Part shown: positions 1-6,054 of the stretch, in pieces
Layout: every line of letters begins with the position of its first letter
Numbering within the stretch: the first letter of the stretch is position 1
NCBI GenBank assembly: GCA_002085205.1
Contig: NATF01000072.1
Span: 1-6,054, forward strand
Direction: 5' to 3'
DNA length: 6,054 nt
DNA from: Candidatus Cloacimonas sp. 4484_275
GTDB taxonomy: Bacteria; Cloacimonadota; Cloacimonadia; Cloacimonadales; TCS61
The notes under the pieces: generated by a model
Seen by the model: the letters and a program-made list of their open reading frames with translations, nothing else
Told to the model about the DNA's origin: nothing
Databases searched by the model: none
Made by a program: the position numbers and the translations under genes

Positions 1-1450
1 CAAGACTTGCACTGACAATTTGAGCAAGAGTCGTGTGTGCTCCTTGTCCCATATCGGTGTTTGCAACAAAAATATTAATGTTGCCATCGTTTCCAATGAT
101 AATCTTCACTTTTGAATTAAGAAATTTTTCACCGTTTCCGGTGTAACCGCCGCCGTGATAACCGATAGAAATACCAATTCCTTTTTTATCGGAATGCGAT
201 TTATTATATTGAGAGAACTCCGTCACTTTCTTTGTATAATCGGATTTCTCTATGACTCTTTCCAGGCAATCAAGGAGATGAGTTTCCGTTATTTTTTGTG
301 AAGAAGGAAATTCGTCACCGATTTTAAAGATATTAATTTTTCTGAATTCGTAAGGATCCAATTTAAGTTCGGCAGCGATTTTATCAATGTGAGACTCAAT
401 CGCGAAAAAAGCTTGTGGCGCTCCGAAACCGCGAAAAGCTCCATTTGGCGGAGTATTACTCCTTAAAAGTCTTCCCCGAACGAATGCGTCTTCAATTCCA
501 TAACCGCCGGCGGCATGCAAAACTCCGCGTGAAAGCACGACCGGCGACAATGTTTGATAAAAACCGGTATCTAATCGATAATCGATGTTTATTTTTTTTA
601 TTTTTTTGGTTACGGAATCGGTATATGTTTCAATTTCAATTCGAGAAGGATGACGCTTTGTGGTAATTTTTATGTCGTCGGATCTTTCCAAAACGGTTTT
701 AACAGGTTTTCCGCTTTTATAAGAAAGCAAAGCTGTGATACCGGCAATAATATTCGGGAAATCTTCTTTGCCGCCGAAACCGCCGCCTATTCCTTCAGAT
801 GTTTCCACCGTCACTTTGCTAACTGCGTCTCCCATAATGGCTTCAACCGCTTCTTTGACAAAAAACGGGCATTGCATAGTACCGCGAACAAACATGGACA
901 AATCTTTTTTATTAAAAATCGCGATCATTGCCTGCGGCTCTAAATAAAGTTGTTCTTGGTGTTGAGTGTAATAAACCGATTTCGTTTTTATCCAATTTTC
1001 ATTAATCTTCGTCTGATTAGTATGATCAATGGTAATTTCGTGCCCGAAAGCGTTTTTTTCATCATCCAAACATTGCTTGGGATCCGTAATTGCAGGCAAT
1101 TCTTCAAATTCTACGGATATGTTTTTCACAAAATCTCGGAGAATTTCTTTAGACGGATGGGCGATTCCCATAATGATTTGTCCAAAATAAAAGATTTCGT
1201 CCGAAGCAAGGAAAGGTTGATCCGGTTCCGGTTCCGGAACGATATTCGTGCCCGGAATATCGGAAGCACGAACAATTGTGAAATCGGAAATATTAAAGTC
1301 GGAAGGAAAAATAATTTTTTTGATTTTTCCACGATGGAATCTGGCATAAAACAAATATCCATAGATCATATTTTCGTATGAATAATCATCAAGAAATTTC
1401 CAAGTTCCCACGACTTTAGGGCGAGCATCGAATTTTTTCACGGTTTTCAT
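1..1450 (-). CDS. xdhA: Xanthine dehydrogenase-type molybdenum hydroxylase, molybdopterin-binding subunit (3' end beyond window)
   Basis: Translating the minus strand from ATG at 1450 gives 483 uninterrupted residues, still open at the left edge; the family usually has about 750, so roughly two thirds is present. The start MKTVKKFDARPKVVGTWKF matches the beginning of a stand-alone molybdenum subunit, with no iron-sulfur domain fused in front. The start is supported by AAAGG at 1463-1459, 8 bases upstream. Molybdopterin-contact motifs are visible: GTMQCPF (residues 190-196), GGGFGGKE (222-229), GAFRGFGAPQ (337-346) and MGQGAHTT (467-474). Aligned by eye to bovine xanthine oxidase, Glu229 corresponds to Glu802 and Arg308 (VVLSRGVLH) to Arg880, the two purine-binding residues, which favours a purine-type substrate over an aldehyde. 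The catalytic C-terminal glutamate lies outside the window. The enzyme is expected to be cytoplasmic and to need separate FeS and FAD subunits, which are not seen upstream and may lie past the left edge. It is the last visible gene of the operon, 67 bases after the threonine-synthase-like remnant. The family is certain; the exact substrate (xanthine, hypoxanthine, other N-heterocycle) is inferred. Confidence 0.93.
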   Translation of the reverse strand, partial: MKTVKKFDARPKVVGTWKFLDDYSYENMIYGYLFYARFHRGKIKKIIFPSDFNISDFTIVRASDIPGTNIVPEPEPDQPFLASDEIFYFGQIIMGIAHPSKEILRDFVKNISVEFEELPAITDPKQCLDDEKNAFGHEITIDHTNQTKINENWIKTKSVYYTQHQEQLYLEPQAMIAIFNKKDLSMFVRGTMQCPFFVKEAVEAIMGDAVSKVTVETSEGIGGGFGGKEDFPNIIAGITALLSYKSGKPVKTVLERSDDIKITTKRHPSRIEIETYTDSVTKKIKKINIDYRLDTGFYQTLSPVVLSRGVLHAAGGYGIEDAFVRGRLLRSNTPPNGAFRGFGAPQAFFAIESHIDKIAAELKLDPYEFRKINIFKIGDEFPSSQKITETHLLDCLERVIEKSDYTKKVTEFSQYNKSHSDKKGIGISIGYHGGGYTGNGEKFLNSKVKIIIGNDGNINIFVANTDMGQGAHTTLAQIVSASL

Positions 1451-1517
1451 AAATTTTTCCTTTTTTATGTATCCAAAACAACATAATTTAGGTCATTTTT
1501 TACTTTTAATGCCAGCT

Positions 1518-2526
1518 TCAAAACCACTCCATAGTTTCTATTTCTTCCAAATTTTTTATGGGTTGCGGAATTTTGATTATTTTTTCCACTGATTTCAAAT
1601 CTTTTAATCCGCTTCCCGTTAAAAGAACGACATTTTTTGAATTATTCTCAATTTTTTCCGAGTTCAAATATTTCAGAAATCCTGCAAAAGCTGCTGCTGC
1701 AGCCGGTTCGGAAAAAATTCCCGTTTTCAAGCTCAGTATTTTTTCCGCTTCCAGAATTTCATCATCGGAAACAGAAATCCACTGACCAAAGTTTGAAGTG
1801 AGGTATTTTTTTGTCATCCAAAAATTTCTGGGAATATCAACCGAAATAGAATCGGCAAGCGTGGTTGATGATTTTGAAATAAATTTTTCCCGATTTAAAT
1901 TTTCAATAAGATTATTACTTTTTTCCGATTGAACAGCAACAATAACGGGAATTTTTTCTATCAAACCGAGTTTTAGCAAATCTTCAAAACCTTTGTAAAC
2001 GCCGGAAATAATACAACCGTCTCCCACCGGAACAAAAATTCTATCCGGTAAAGTTCTCTTCATTTGCTGAAAAATTTCAAAAGAAACTATTTTTTTTCCT
2101 TCAATGGTGAATGGATTAAAGGCCGTATTTCTGTTGTACCAGCCAAATTGTTTCGTTGCGGAAATGCTTAAATCGAAAGCATCGTCATAAGAACCGTCAA
2201 CGGGAATTATTTTTTTCCGCCGGTAAAAAAATATTCGGAGAATTTATTTCATACAGAGGTGTTTTGCCGACTTTCAGAAAAGATAAACTTCTTTCGGATT
2301 TTAACGGCAATAATTCCAAATATTCTTTCTCCTTTAACTTATCGAACAGTTTGTGTTTTTTATAGCGCGATTTAATCTTTTTGTAATAATACAATGTTTT
2401 AAGAACACCTAGCGGCGGACTTTTTTTGTCGTTTTTTGAAGAACAATGCGGACAAAGATATTGCACTTCGTCCGCCGAGTATTTTCTTCCACAGTTTGTG
2501 CATTCAAAATAATATTTTTCATTCAT
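1518..2526 (-). pseudogene. Threonine-synthase-like PLP enzyme, inactivated by internal deletion plus frameshift
   Basis: Two pieces of one gene of the ~400-residue threonine synthase type lie in different minus frames. The 5' piece (ATG at 2526, stop at 2197) has a zinc ribbon C9-x2-C12-x12-C25-x2-C28, then the usual linker and the entry GKTPLYEINSPNIFL (residues 87-101). It then runs into unrelated PAEKNNSR and a TGA. The 3' piece resumes in another frame at about 2208 with PVDGSYDDAFDLS, continues through NRNTAFNPFTIEGKK and VGDGCIISG, and ends with LLTGSGLKD and a TGA at 1518. Both pieces match the family without further stops. What is missing is the block of about 75-85 residues that normally carries the NPTGSFKD motif with the PLP lysine and the STGN phosphate/substrate loop. 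The junction lies around 2206-2235, in a stretch with runs of seven A and seven T. Without the lysine the product cannot be a normal PLP enzyme, and an isolated fragment starting at MKRTLPD (2063) is unlikely to be functional. No good Shine-Dalgarno precedes 2526; an in-frame TAA two codons upstream fixes it as the first possible start. An assembly error is the main alternative to true gene decay. Confidence 0.85.
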
Positions 2527-2574
2527 GATTTAGTGCCAATTACTATTGGTTTCCCGAAATAAATCGGAACAAAA

Positions 2575-4044
2575 TTATTCGTATTCTTTCAGCAAACCGG
2601 TACGTTCGTTAAATTCCATAATTTCCTTATCCCATTCGTCAACTTTGGCAAATTGTCTTTTCCAGTAATCGTCATCGTACCATTGAGCATTCAATTCTTC
2701 CACGGTTTTTCCTTGCTGTTCCACCCAAGTAAAATATTTCAGATTATGAATTCGGCGCTTATCGTAGTAGGAAAGTTCAAGCATGTTATCTATTTTCAAC
2801 CCCATCAAATCGGCTTCAAATGTCACTGCTGCGGTTTTGGAAGTAAATTCGCCCAATCGTTCGCGTTCTTCTTTTATTCTGCTTTGATACATCTCCATCG
2901 AATCGGTAGCGACCGTGAAAATGACATCATTTTCATTCATTTCGTAATATTTAGCCATTTTGATTGACCCCATTAAATTGGCGATGGAAGAGATTCCGAG
3001 GAGATGAAGTTTATCAACGAATTCGGGATTTATTTTCAATTCGTTTTTCAGGAATTTTTTCCCTTCCGGTTCGTTGAATAGTCTCATCAAATGCATATTT
3101 GCTTCGTCATCAATGCCGGCAACCATATCCATGTTTTTTATGTTATGAATCCAAGGAACATGCTTATCTCCGATTCCTTCAATGCGATGTCCGCCATAAC
3201 CGTTATAGAGAAGTGTGGGACATTGCAGAGCTTCGCCGGCGCAAATTTTTATGTTAGGAAATTTTTCCCTAAGATAATCTCCGCTTCCCAAAGTTCCTGC
3301 CGAACCTTGAGTGAGAAAAAGGGCGGAAAATCTTTGGTTTTCTTTTTTTTCGTCGTTAAACACCTCTTCCATTGCCGGACCTGTTACGGCGTAATGCCAA
3401 AGAGCGTTTCCTATTTCTTCAAATTGGTTGAGGTTTACGATTTCATCTCCCCTTTCGGCTTGCAATTCTTTAACTTTATCGTAAATTTCTTTCACATTGC
3501 TTTCGCAACCGGGAGTAGCAAAGATTTCCGCACCGACTTTTTTCAGCCATTCAAATCTTTCTTTTGACATCTCTTCCGGAAGTACCGCTATGGAATCACA
3601 ACCCAATAAATAGGAATCATAAGCGCCGCCGCGGCAATAATTTCCGGTTGAAGGCCAAAGCGCTTTTTGAGTAGTCGGATCAAATCGTCCGGTAACCAGT
3701 TTTTCCACAAGAGGACCGAAAGTAGCTCCCACTTTGTGAGCGCCGGTAGGAAAAAATTTACCGATTAACATAATAATACGAGCGTTTACGCCGGTAAGTT
3801 CTTTGGGAAATTCAATGTAGTTTACTTTTCCAAAACCTCCGCCGAATTCAACCGGTTCATTTTTCCAAGTGATGCGAAAAAGGTTAAGAGAGTTTAAATC
3901 CCAAAGTCCGATATTTTTTAATTTATCTTTGATTTTCTGAGGAATCAATTCCGGATTTCTCATTTGTTTATAAGTCGGAATGATAATATGTTTTTCCCGA
4001 CATCTTTTAATTGTATTTTCCAAGATTTGTTCTCTGTTTTTCAT
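2575..4044 (-). CDS. Fold-type II PLP-dependent enzyme (tryptophan synthase beta/cysteine synthase superfamily), substrate unknown
   Basis: This is a complete 489-residue cytoplasmic enzyme. The ATG at 4044 is chosen because AAAGGAG (4057-4051) sits 6 bases upstream. The reading frame extends to a TTG at 4077, but that start has no ribosome site and would place the Shine-Dalgarno inside the gene. Fold-type II marks are clear. They include TGAHKVGATF (100-109) with the presumed PLP Schiff-base Lys104, and the STGNYCRGGA loop (132-141), which resembles the substrate/phosphate loop STGN of cysteine and threonine synthases. A glycine-rich TQGSAGTLGSGD (245-256) is the likely PLP-phosphate cup. 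A conserved-looking GYGGHRIEGIGDKHVPW lies at about 282-298. The protein is about 100 residues longer than YgeX diaminopropionate ammonia-lyase or cysteine synthase. It has an N-terminal extension ahead of the lysine and a charged C-terminal tail, so it is a different subfamily. Databases usually call such proteins 'PLP-dependent protein subunit beta'. Its position after ygeW and arcC suggests a lyase or beta-elimination step on an amino or diamino acid released in purine/ureide breakdown. That role is inference. No membrane segment or signal peptide is seen. Confidence 0.9.
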   Translation of the reverse strand: MKNREQILENTIKRCREKHIIIPTYKQMRNPELIPQKIKDKLKNIGLWDLNSLNLFRITWKNEPVEFGGGFGKVNYIEFPKELTGVNARIIMLIGKFFPTGAHKVGATFGPLVEKLVTGRFDPTTQKALWPSTGNYCRGGAYDSYLLGCDSIAVLPEEMSKERFEWLKKVGAEIFATPGCESNVKEIYDKVKELQAERGDEIVNLNQFEEIGNALWHYAVTGPAMEEVFNDEKKENQRFSALFLTQGSAGTLGSGDYLREKFPNIKICAGEALQCPTLLYNGYGGHRIEGIGDKHVPWIHNIKNMDMVAGIDDEANMHLMRLFNEPEGKKFLKNELKINPEFVDKLHLLGISSIANLMGSIKMAKYYEMNENDVIFTVATDSMEMYQSRIKEERERLGEFTSKTAAVTFEADLMGLKIDNMLELSYYDKRRIHNLKYFTWVEQQGKTVEELNAQWYDDDYWKRQFAKVDEWDKEIMEFNERTGLLKEYE

Positions 4045-4050
4045 ATGTTT

Positions 4051-4057
4051 CTCCTTT
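4051..4057 (-). promoter_or_regulatory. Ribosome binding site AAAGGAG deciding the start of the PLP enzyme
   Basis: The minus strand reads AAAGGAG, then 6 bases, then ATG at 4044. This near-consensus Shine-Dalgarno lies inside the 11-codon extension that a TTG start at 4077 would give, so it argues strongly for the shorter protein of 489 residues. Confidence 0.85.
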
Positions 4058-4059
4058 AT

Positions 4060-4089
4060 TTCGGCCAAATTTTTCAATACAAAGCCGAA
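4060..4089 (-). repeat. Inverted repeat TTCGGC/GCCGAA in the leader of the PLP gene
   Basis: Perfect 6-base arms at 4084-4089 and 4060-4065 are separated by 18 bases. One arm lies at the start of the predicted transcript and the other ends three bases before the Shine-Dalgarno. It could be an operator half-site pair or a weak leader hairpin. There is no following T-run, so it is not a terminator. The arms are GC-rich in an otherwise AT-rich gap, which is the only reason to note them; chance occurrence is possible. Confidence 0.35.
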
Positions 4090-4094
4090 TTTTT

Positions 4095-4123
4095 ATAATA
4101 AATTGTAAAGTGCAAAATAACAA
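4095..4123 (-). promoter_or_regulatory. Candidate sigma70-type promoter for the PLP gene and genes downstream
   Basis: On the minus strand TTGTTA (4123-4118, four of six to TTGACA) is followed by exactly 17 bases and TATTAT (4100-4095, five of six to TATAAT). The start of transcription would fall near 4088, giving a leader of about 45 bases before ATG at 4044. It lies in the only gap over 100 bases in the window, so an internal promoter is reasonable. AT-rich DNA produces such matches by chance, so confidence is moderate to low. Confidence 0.4.
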
Positions 4124-4203
4124 ATTTTAAAACATTTTTTTCCATAAATTAAATGATAATTTTATTTTTACACTCTTTTTAATTTTACGCTTTTCATTCA
4201 TTG

Positions 4204-5154
4204 TTATTTTTCAATTATCGTTCCGGTTTTTCCTTCCAAAGCTTCTATCGCTTTTTCCAGAGAGGTAATAATTGCTTTTTCTCCTCCGGCTTTCACAAAT
4301 CTAATGGCGGCAGTGATTTTAGGACCCATACTCCCTTTAAGAAAATGACCTTCACGGAAAAGTTTTTCAGCCTCTTCCACAGTGATTTTTCCGATTTTTT
4401 CTTCGTTCTTTTTCCCGAAATTTTTGCTAGCGTGTTCAACATCCGTCAGTATTAAAAAGATATTTGCTTTAACCGATTGCGCCAATACATTTCCCGCTTT
4501 ATCTTTATCGATTACCGCTTCCAAACCTTTAAAAGTTCCGTCACCGTTTTTCATAACCGGAACCCCTCCGCCGCCGGACGCAATTACAATTGCTCTGGCT
4601 TTTAAGAGAGCTTCTATCGCGTTTGCTTCCAGAATTTGCAAAGGTTCGGGAGAAGGAACCACCCGTCGCCAGTTTTTTTCGCCGGTTGGCTTTACCTGTT
4701 TCACGATGTAGCCCTTTTCTTTTTGCAGTTTGAGAGCTTCCTCTTTTGTATAAAACGGTCCTACCGGTTTACTCGGATCCTGAAAGTCCGGATCATTTTT
4801 ATTGACGAGTACTTGTGTAATCACGGTAACAATCGGAATGTCTTTTCCTTTTTTGAGAAAATAGTTTTTCAGAGTATTTTGAAACATATATCCGATTTGA
4901 CCTTGAGTCATTGCACCGACTATATCGAGTGGTTGTGACGGCACAATTGTTTTTCCTTCTTCTTGCTGAATAAGCAAATTTCCGGCTTGAGGTCCGTTGC
5001 CGTGAGTGATTAGCATTTTATAACCGAGTGCATTCATTTTTACAAGCTGTTCACAGGTAATTGCCACATTCCTGAATTGTTCCTCTGCTGTTCCTTCCTG
5101 ATGAGCTTGTTTTATTGCATTTCCACCTAAAGCGATAACAACTAATTTTGACAT
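4204..5154 (-). CDS. arcC: Carbamate kinase
   Basis: This 316-residue protein is a full-length member of the amino acid kinase family. It catalyses the reversible reaction ATP + carbamate = ADP + carbamoyl phosphate, normally running toward ATP in catabolism, in the cytoplasm. Visible motifs in order are ALGGNA (8-13), HGNGPQ (51-56), the carbamate-kinase-specific WRRVVPSPEP (162-171), GGGGVPV (194-200), VIDKDKA (214-220, which includes the catalytic lysine region), LTDVE (236-240) and GSMGPK (274-279). WRRVVPSPEP and DKDKA distinguish it from acetylglutamate, glutamate-5 and UMP kinases. The ATG at 5154 has GGAGG at 5166-5162, 7 bases upstream. It starts only 15 bases after the YgeW stop, so the two are almost certainly co-transcribed and may be translationally coupled. 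E. coli calls the paralogue in its purine cluster yqeA. Here the partner carbamoyltransferase is YgeW-like rather than an ornithine carbamoyltransferase, and no arginine deiminase is in view, so an arginine deiminase role is less likely. Confidence 0.96.
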   Translation of the reverse strand: MSKLVVIALGGNAIKQAHQEGTAEEQFRNVAITCEQLVKMNALGYKMLITHGNGPQAGNLLIQQEEGKTIVPSQPLDIVGAMTQGQIGYMFQNTLKNYFLKKGKDIPIVTVITQVLVNKNDPDFQDPSKPVGPFYTKEEALKLQKEKGYIVKQVKPTGEKNWRRVVPSPEPLQILEANAIEALLKARAIVIASGGGGVPVMKNGDGTFKGLEAVIDKDKAGNVLAQSVKANIFLILTDVEHASKNFGKKNEEKIGKITVEEAEKLFREGHFLKGSMGPKITAAIRFVKAGGEKAIITSLEKAIEALEGKTGTIIEK

Positions 5155-5161
5155 CCGATTT

Positions 5162-5166
5162 CCTCC
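5162..5166 (-). promoter_or_regulatory. Shine-Dalgarno of arcC inside the 15-base ygeW-arcC gap
   Basis: The minus strand reads GGAGG, 7 bases before ATG at 5154. It begins only three bases after the TAA of ygeW (5172-5170), so a ribosome finishing ygeW covers it, which is compatible with coupled translation of the transferase and the kinase. Confidence 0.7.
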
Positions 5167-5169
5167 GAT

Positions 5170-6054
5170 TTATTTTTTTCGATAAATTTTATTGCGTAGT
5201 AATTCTTCTAATTTTGCAACGGGATTGTCTATTTTACTCAAGAAAATCATCGCTGCGATTACGAACGGTTTAAAACTTGCCTGGGAATAGGTGTGGAGAA
5301 TATTTTTATCAAAAACGGTTTGAGAAACTTCGCCACGGTCACAGTTAACTCCGCTGATGTCCGCCGGTAGAGGATGCATATAAAGTGCATTATTGGTGAG
5401 ATTCATCATTTCCTCGGTACATTCCCAATCAAGATGCTGTGCATTTTCTTGCAGACAAATTTGTTCAAGCTCATTTAAACCCTTTTCATCGTTTTTATGA
5501 AGAAGATCCCGTCGTTGTTCCATCACTTTAAAAGAAGCCCAAGATTTCGGACAAACAACATCGGCGTCGGTGAACGCTTCTTTCATGTCGTTGGTAATTT
5601 GGAAACTACCGCCGCTTTCTTTTGCTTGGTTTTTTGCGAGCTCGATTACCTCCGGCAGCAATTCGTATCCGTCGGGATGGGCGAGAACAACTTCCGCTCC
5701 GAATCTGGAAAGAAGGCCAATCATTCCCTGCGCAACGGAAAGCGGTTTACCATAGCTGGGAGAATATGCCCACGACATCACTATTTTTTTCCCTTGCAGA
5801 TTGGAAAGACCGCCGAAATGATCCGCTATTTTTGCCAAATCGCTCATAGATTGCGTGGGATGATCAATATCGGACTGGAGATTAATTACCGTGGGACGCT
5901 GATGAAGGATTTTATTTTCAAAACCGAATTGAACGGCTTGCGCAACATTTCGTTGATATTTATCGCCTTCTCCGATAAAAATATCATCTCGGATTCCGAT
6001 TACCTCAGCCAAAAACGAAATCATGTTTGCCGTTTCTCTGACGGTTTCGCCATG
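5170..6054 (-). CDS. ygeW: Knotted carbamoyltransferase, YgeW family (5' end beyond window)
   Basis: The frame is open to the right edge: codons before the Met at 6024 read HGETVRETAN, which is family sequence, so that Met is internal and the gene starts outside the window. The visible part is 294 residues of an expected ~395; the N-terminal ~100, including the usual carbamoyl-phosphate S-x-R-T-type loop, is missing. The family is shown by HPTQSMSDL (from 5862), the carbamoyl-phosphate site, by SWAYSPSYGKPLSVAQG (from about 5772), the characteristic trefoil-knot region of YgeW, and by MHPLPADISGV (HPLP at 5376-5365), the transcarbamylase HxLP site. Homologues such as E. coli YgeW are cytoplasmic trimers related to ornithine and acetylornithine carbamoyltransferases, with no firmly established amino substrate to my knowledge. 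Ornithine and aspartate are unlikely, because the substrate-side motif reads HPLPADISG rather than the ornithine type. Neighbouring carbamate kinase suggests the catabolic direction: phosphorolysis of a carbamoylated amine to carbamoyl phosphate. The C-terminus RNKIYRKK is followed by TAA at 5172-5170. Confidence 0.93.
   Translation of the reverse strand, partial: HGETVRETANMISFLAEVIGIRDDIFIGEGDKYQRNVAQAVQFGFENKILHQRPTVINLQSDIDHPTQSMSDLAKIADHFGGLSNLQGKKIVMSWAYSPSYGKPLSVAQGMIGLLSRFGAEVVLAHPDGYELLPEVIELAKNQAKESGGSFQITNDMKEAFTDADVVCPKSWASFKVMEQRRDLLHKNDEKGLNELEQICLQENAQHLDWECTEEMMNLTNNALYMHPLPADISGVNCDRGEVSQTVFDKNILHTYSQASFKPFVIAAMIFLSKIDNPVAKLEELLRNKIYRKK

Larger units (their letters stand above)
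1..6054 (-). other. Predicted purine/ureide catabolic operon, all genes on the minus strand
   Basis: Five consecutive minus-strand genes have gaps of 15, 159, 48 and 67 bases, and no convincing rho-independent terminator between them. The partners (YgeW transferase, carbamate kinase, fold-type II PLP enzymes, molybdenum hydroxylase) recur together in enterobacterial and clostridial anaerobic purine-use clusters. Other members of such clusters (ygeX, ygeY, hydantoinase, ssnA, ygfK, FeS and FAD xdh subunits) are not in this window. Transcription may be topped up by an internal promoter in the 159-base gap. Confidence 0.65.

Noticed and set aside
415..1381. Several overlapping plus-strand frames (70-143 codons) opposite xdhA.
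   Set aside because: The minus strand here translates without interruption into the molybdopterin subunit with all expected motifs; the plus frames are shadows with no ribosome sites or family features.
1518..2063. The 181-codon frame as an independent small gene.
   Set aside because: Family sequence continues upstream of its Met in the same frame back to about 2208 (PVDGSYDDAFDLS and onward), so the Met is internal to a broken larger gene.
2536..2549. Small inverted repeat CCAAT-tact-ATTGG just before the threonine-synthase-like remnant.
   Set aside because: Five-base, AT-rich arms with a 4-base loop and no T-run are too weak to call a terminator or operator.
3091..3567. A 158-codon plus-strand open frame opposite the PLP enzyme.
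   Set aside because: It lies wholly antisense to a gene with clear family motifs, is Phe/His-rich and matches nothing recognisable.
4127..4201. A 24-codon minus-strand reading frame, very lysine-rich, starting two bases after the carbamate kinase stop.
   Set aside because: It has no Shine-Dalgarno, and its Lys/Ile/Phe-heavy composition is what A-rich intergenic DNA gives by chance; its end runs toward the candidate promoter.
5170..6024. YgeW as a complete 284-residue protein starting at 6024.
   Set aside because: The frame stays open to the window edge and the preceding codons HGETVRETAN are typical of the family, so the gene is cut by the window rather than short.

Overview
The window is one unidirectional block of minus-strand genes from an AT-rich, probably anaerobic, fermentative bacterium. 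In transcription order (right to left) it holds: the C-terminal three quarters of a knotted carbamoyltransferase of the YgeW type (cut by the right edge), a complete carbamate kinase, a complete 489-residue fold-type II PLP enzyme of unassigned function, a broken threonine-synthase-like gene, and the N-terminal two thirds of the molybdopterin subunit of a xanthine-dehydrogenase-type molybdenum hydroxylase (cut by the left edge). No RNA gene, mobile element, CRISPR array or integration scar was seen. The phylum cannot be assigned from these genes. The A/T-rich codon choice and strong AGGAG-type ribosome sites are compatible with many uncultured anaerobes.

Region by region: 6054-5170 is ygeW, followed after 15 bases by arcC (5154-4204). 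A 159-base AT-rich gap follows, containing a plausible sigma70-type promoter and a small inverted repeat just before the strong Shine-Dalgarno of the PLP enzyme (4044-2575). After 48 bases comes the threonine-synthase-like remnant (2526-1518). Its N-terminal zinc-ribbon part and C-terminal half are both recognisable but sit in different frames, and the central block with the PLP lysine is missing. After 67 bases xdhA starts at 1450 and runs off the left edge with its reading frame intact.

Together the genes resemble the anaerobic purine/ureide catabolic clusters known from enterobacteria and Clostridia (ygeW, yqeA/arcC, fold-type II PLP enzymes, xdh genes). The inferred logic is as follows. 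A molybdenum hydroxylase acts on a purine or related N-heterocycle. Ring opening outside the window gives a carbamoylated (ureido) compound. YgeW-type chemistry interconverts its carbamoyl group with carbamoyl phosphate. Carbamate kinase turns carbamoyl phosphate into ATP plus CO2 and ammonia. The PLP enzyme handles the remaining amino acid skeleton. The pathway assignment is inference; the enzyme families are read directly from the sequence. The most notable points are the PLP enzyme of unknown substrate, which stands where diaminopropionate ammonia-lyase would be expected, and the clean internal loss in the adjacent second PLP gene.
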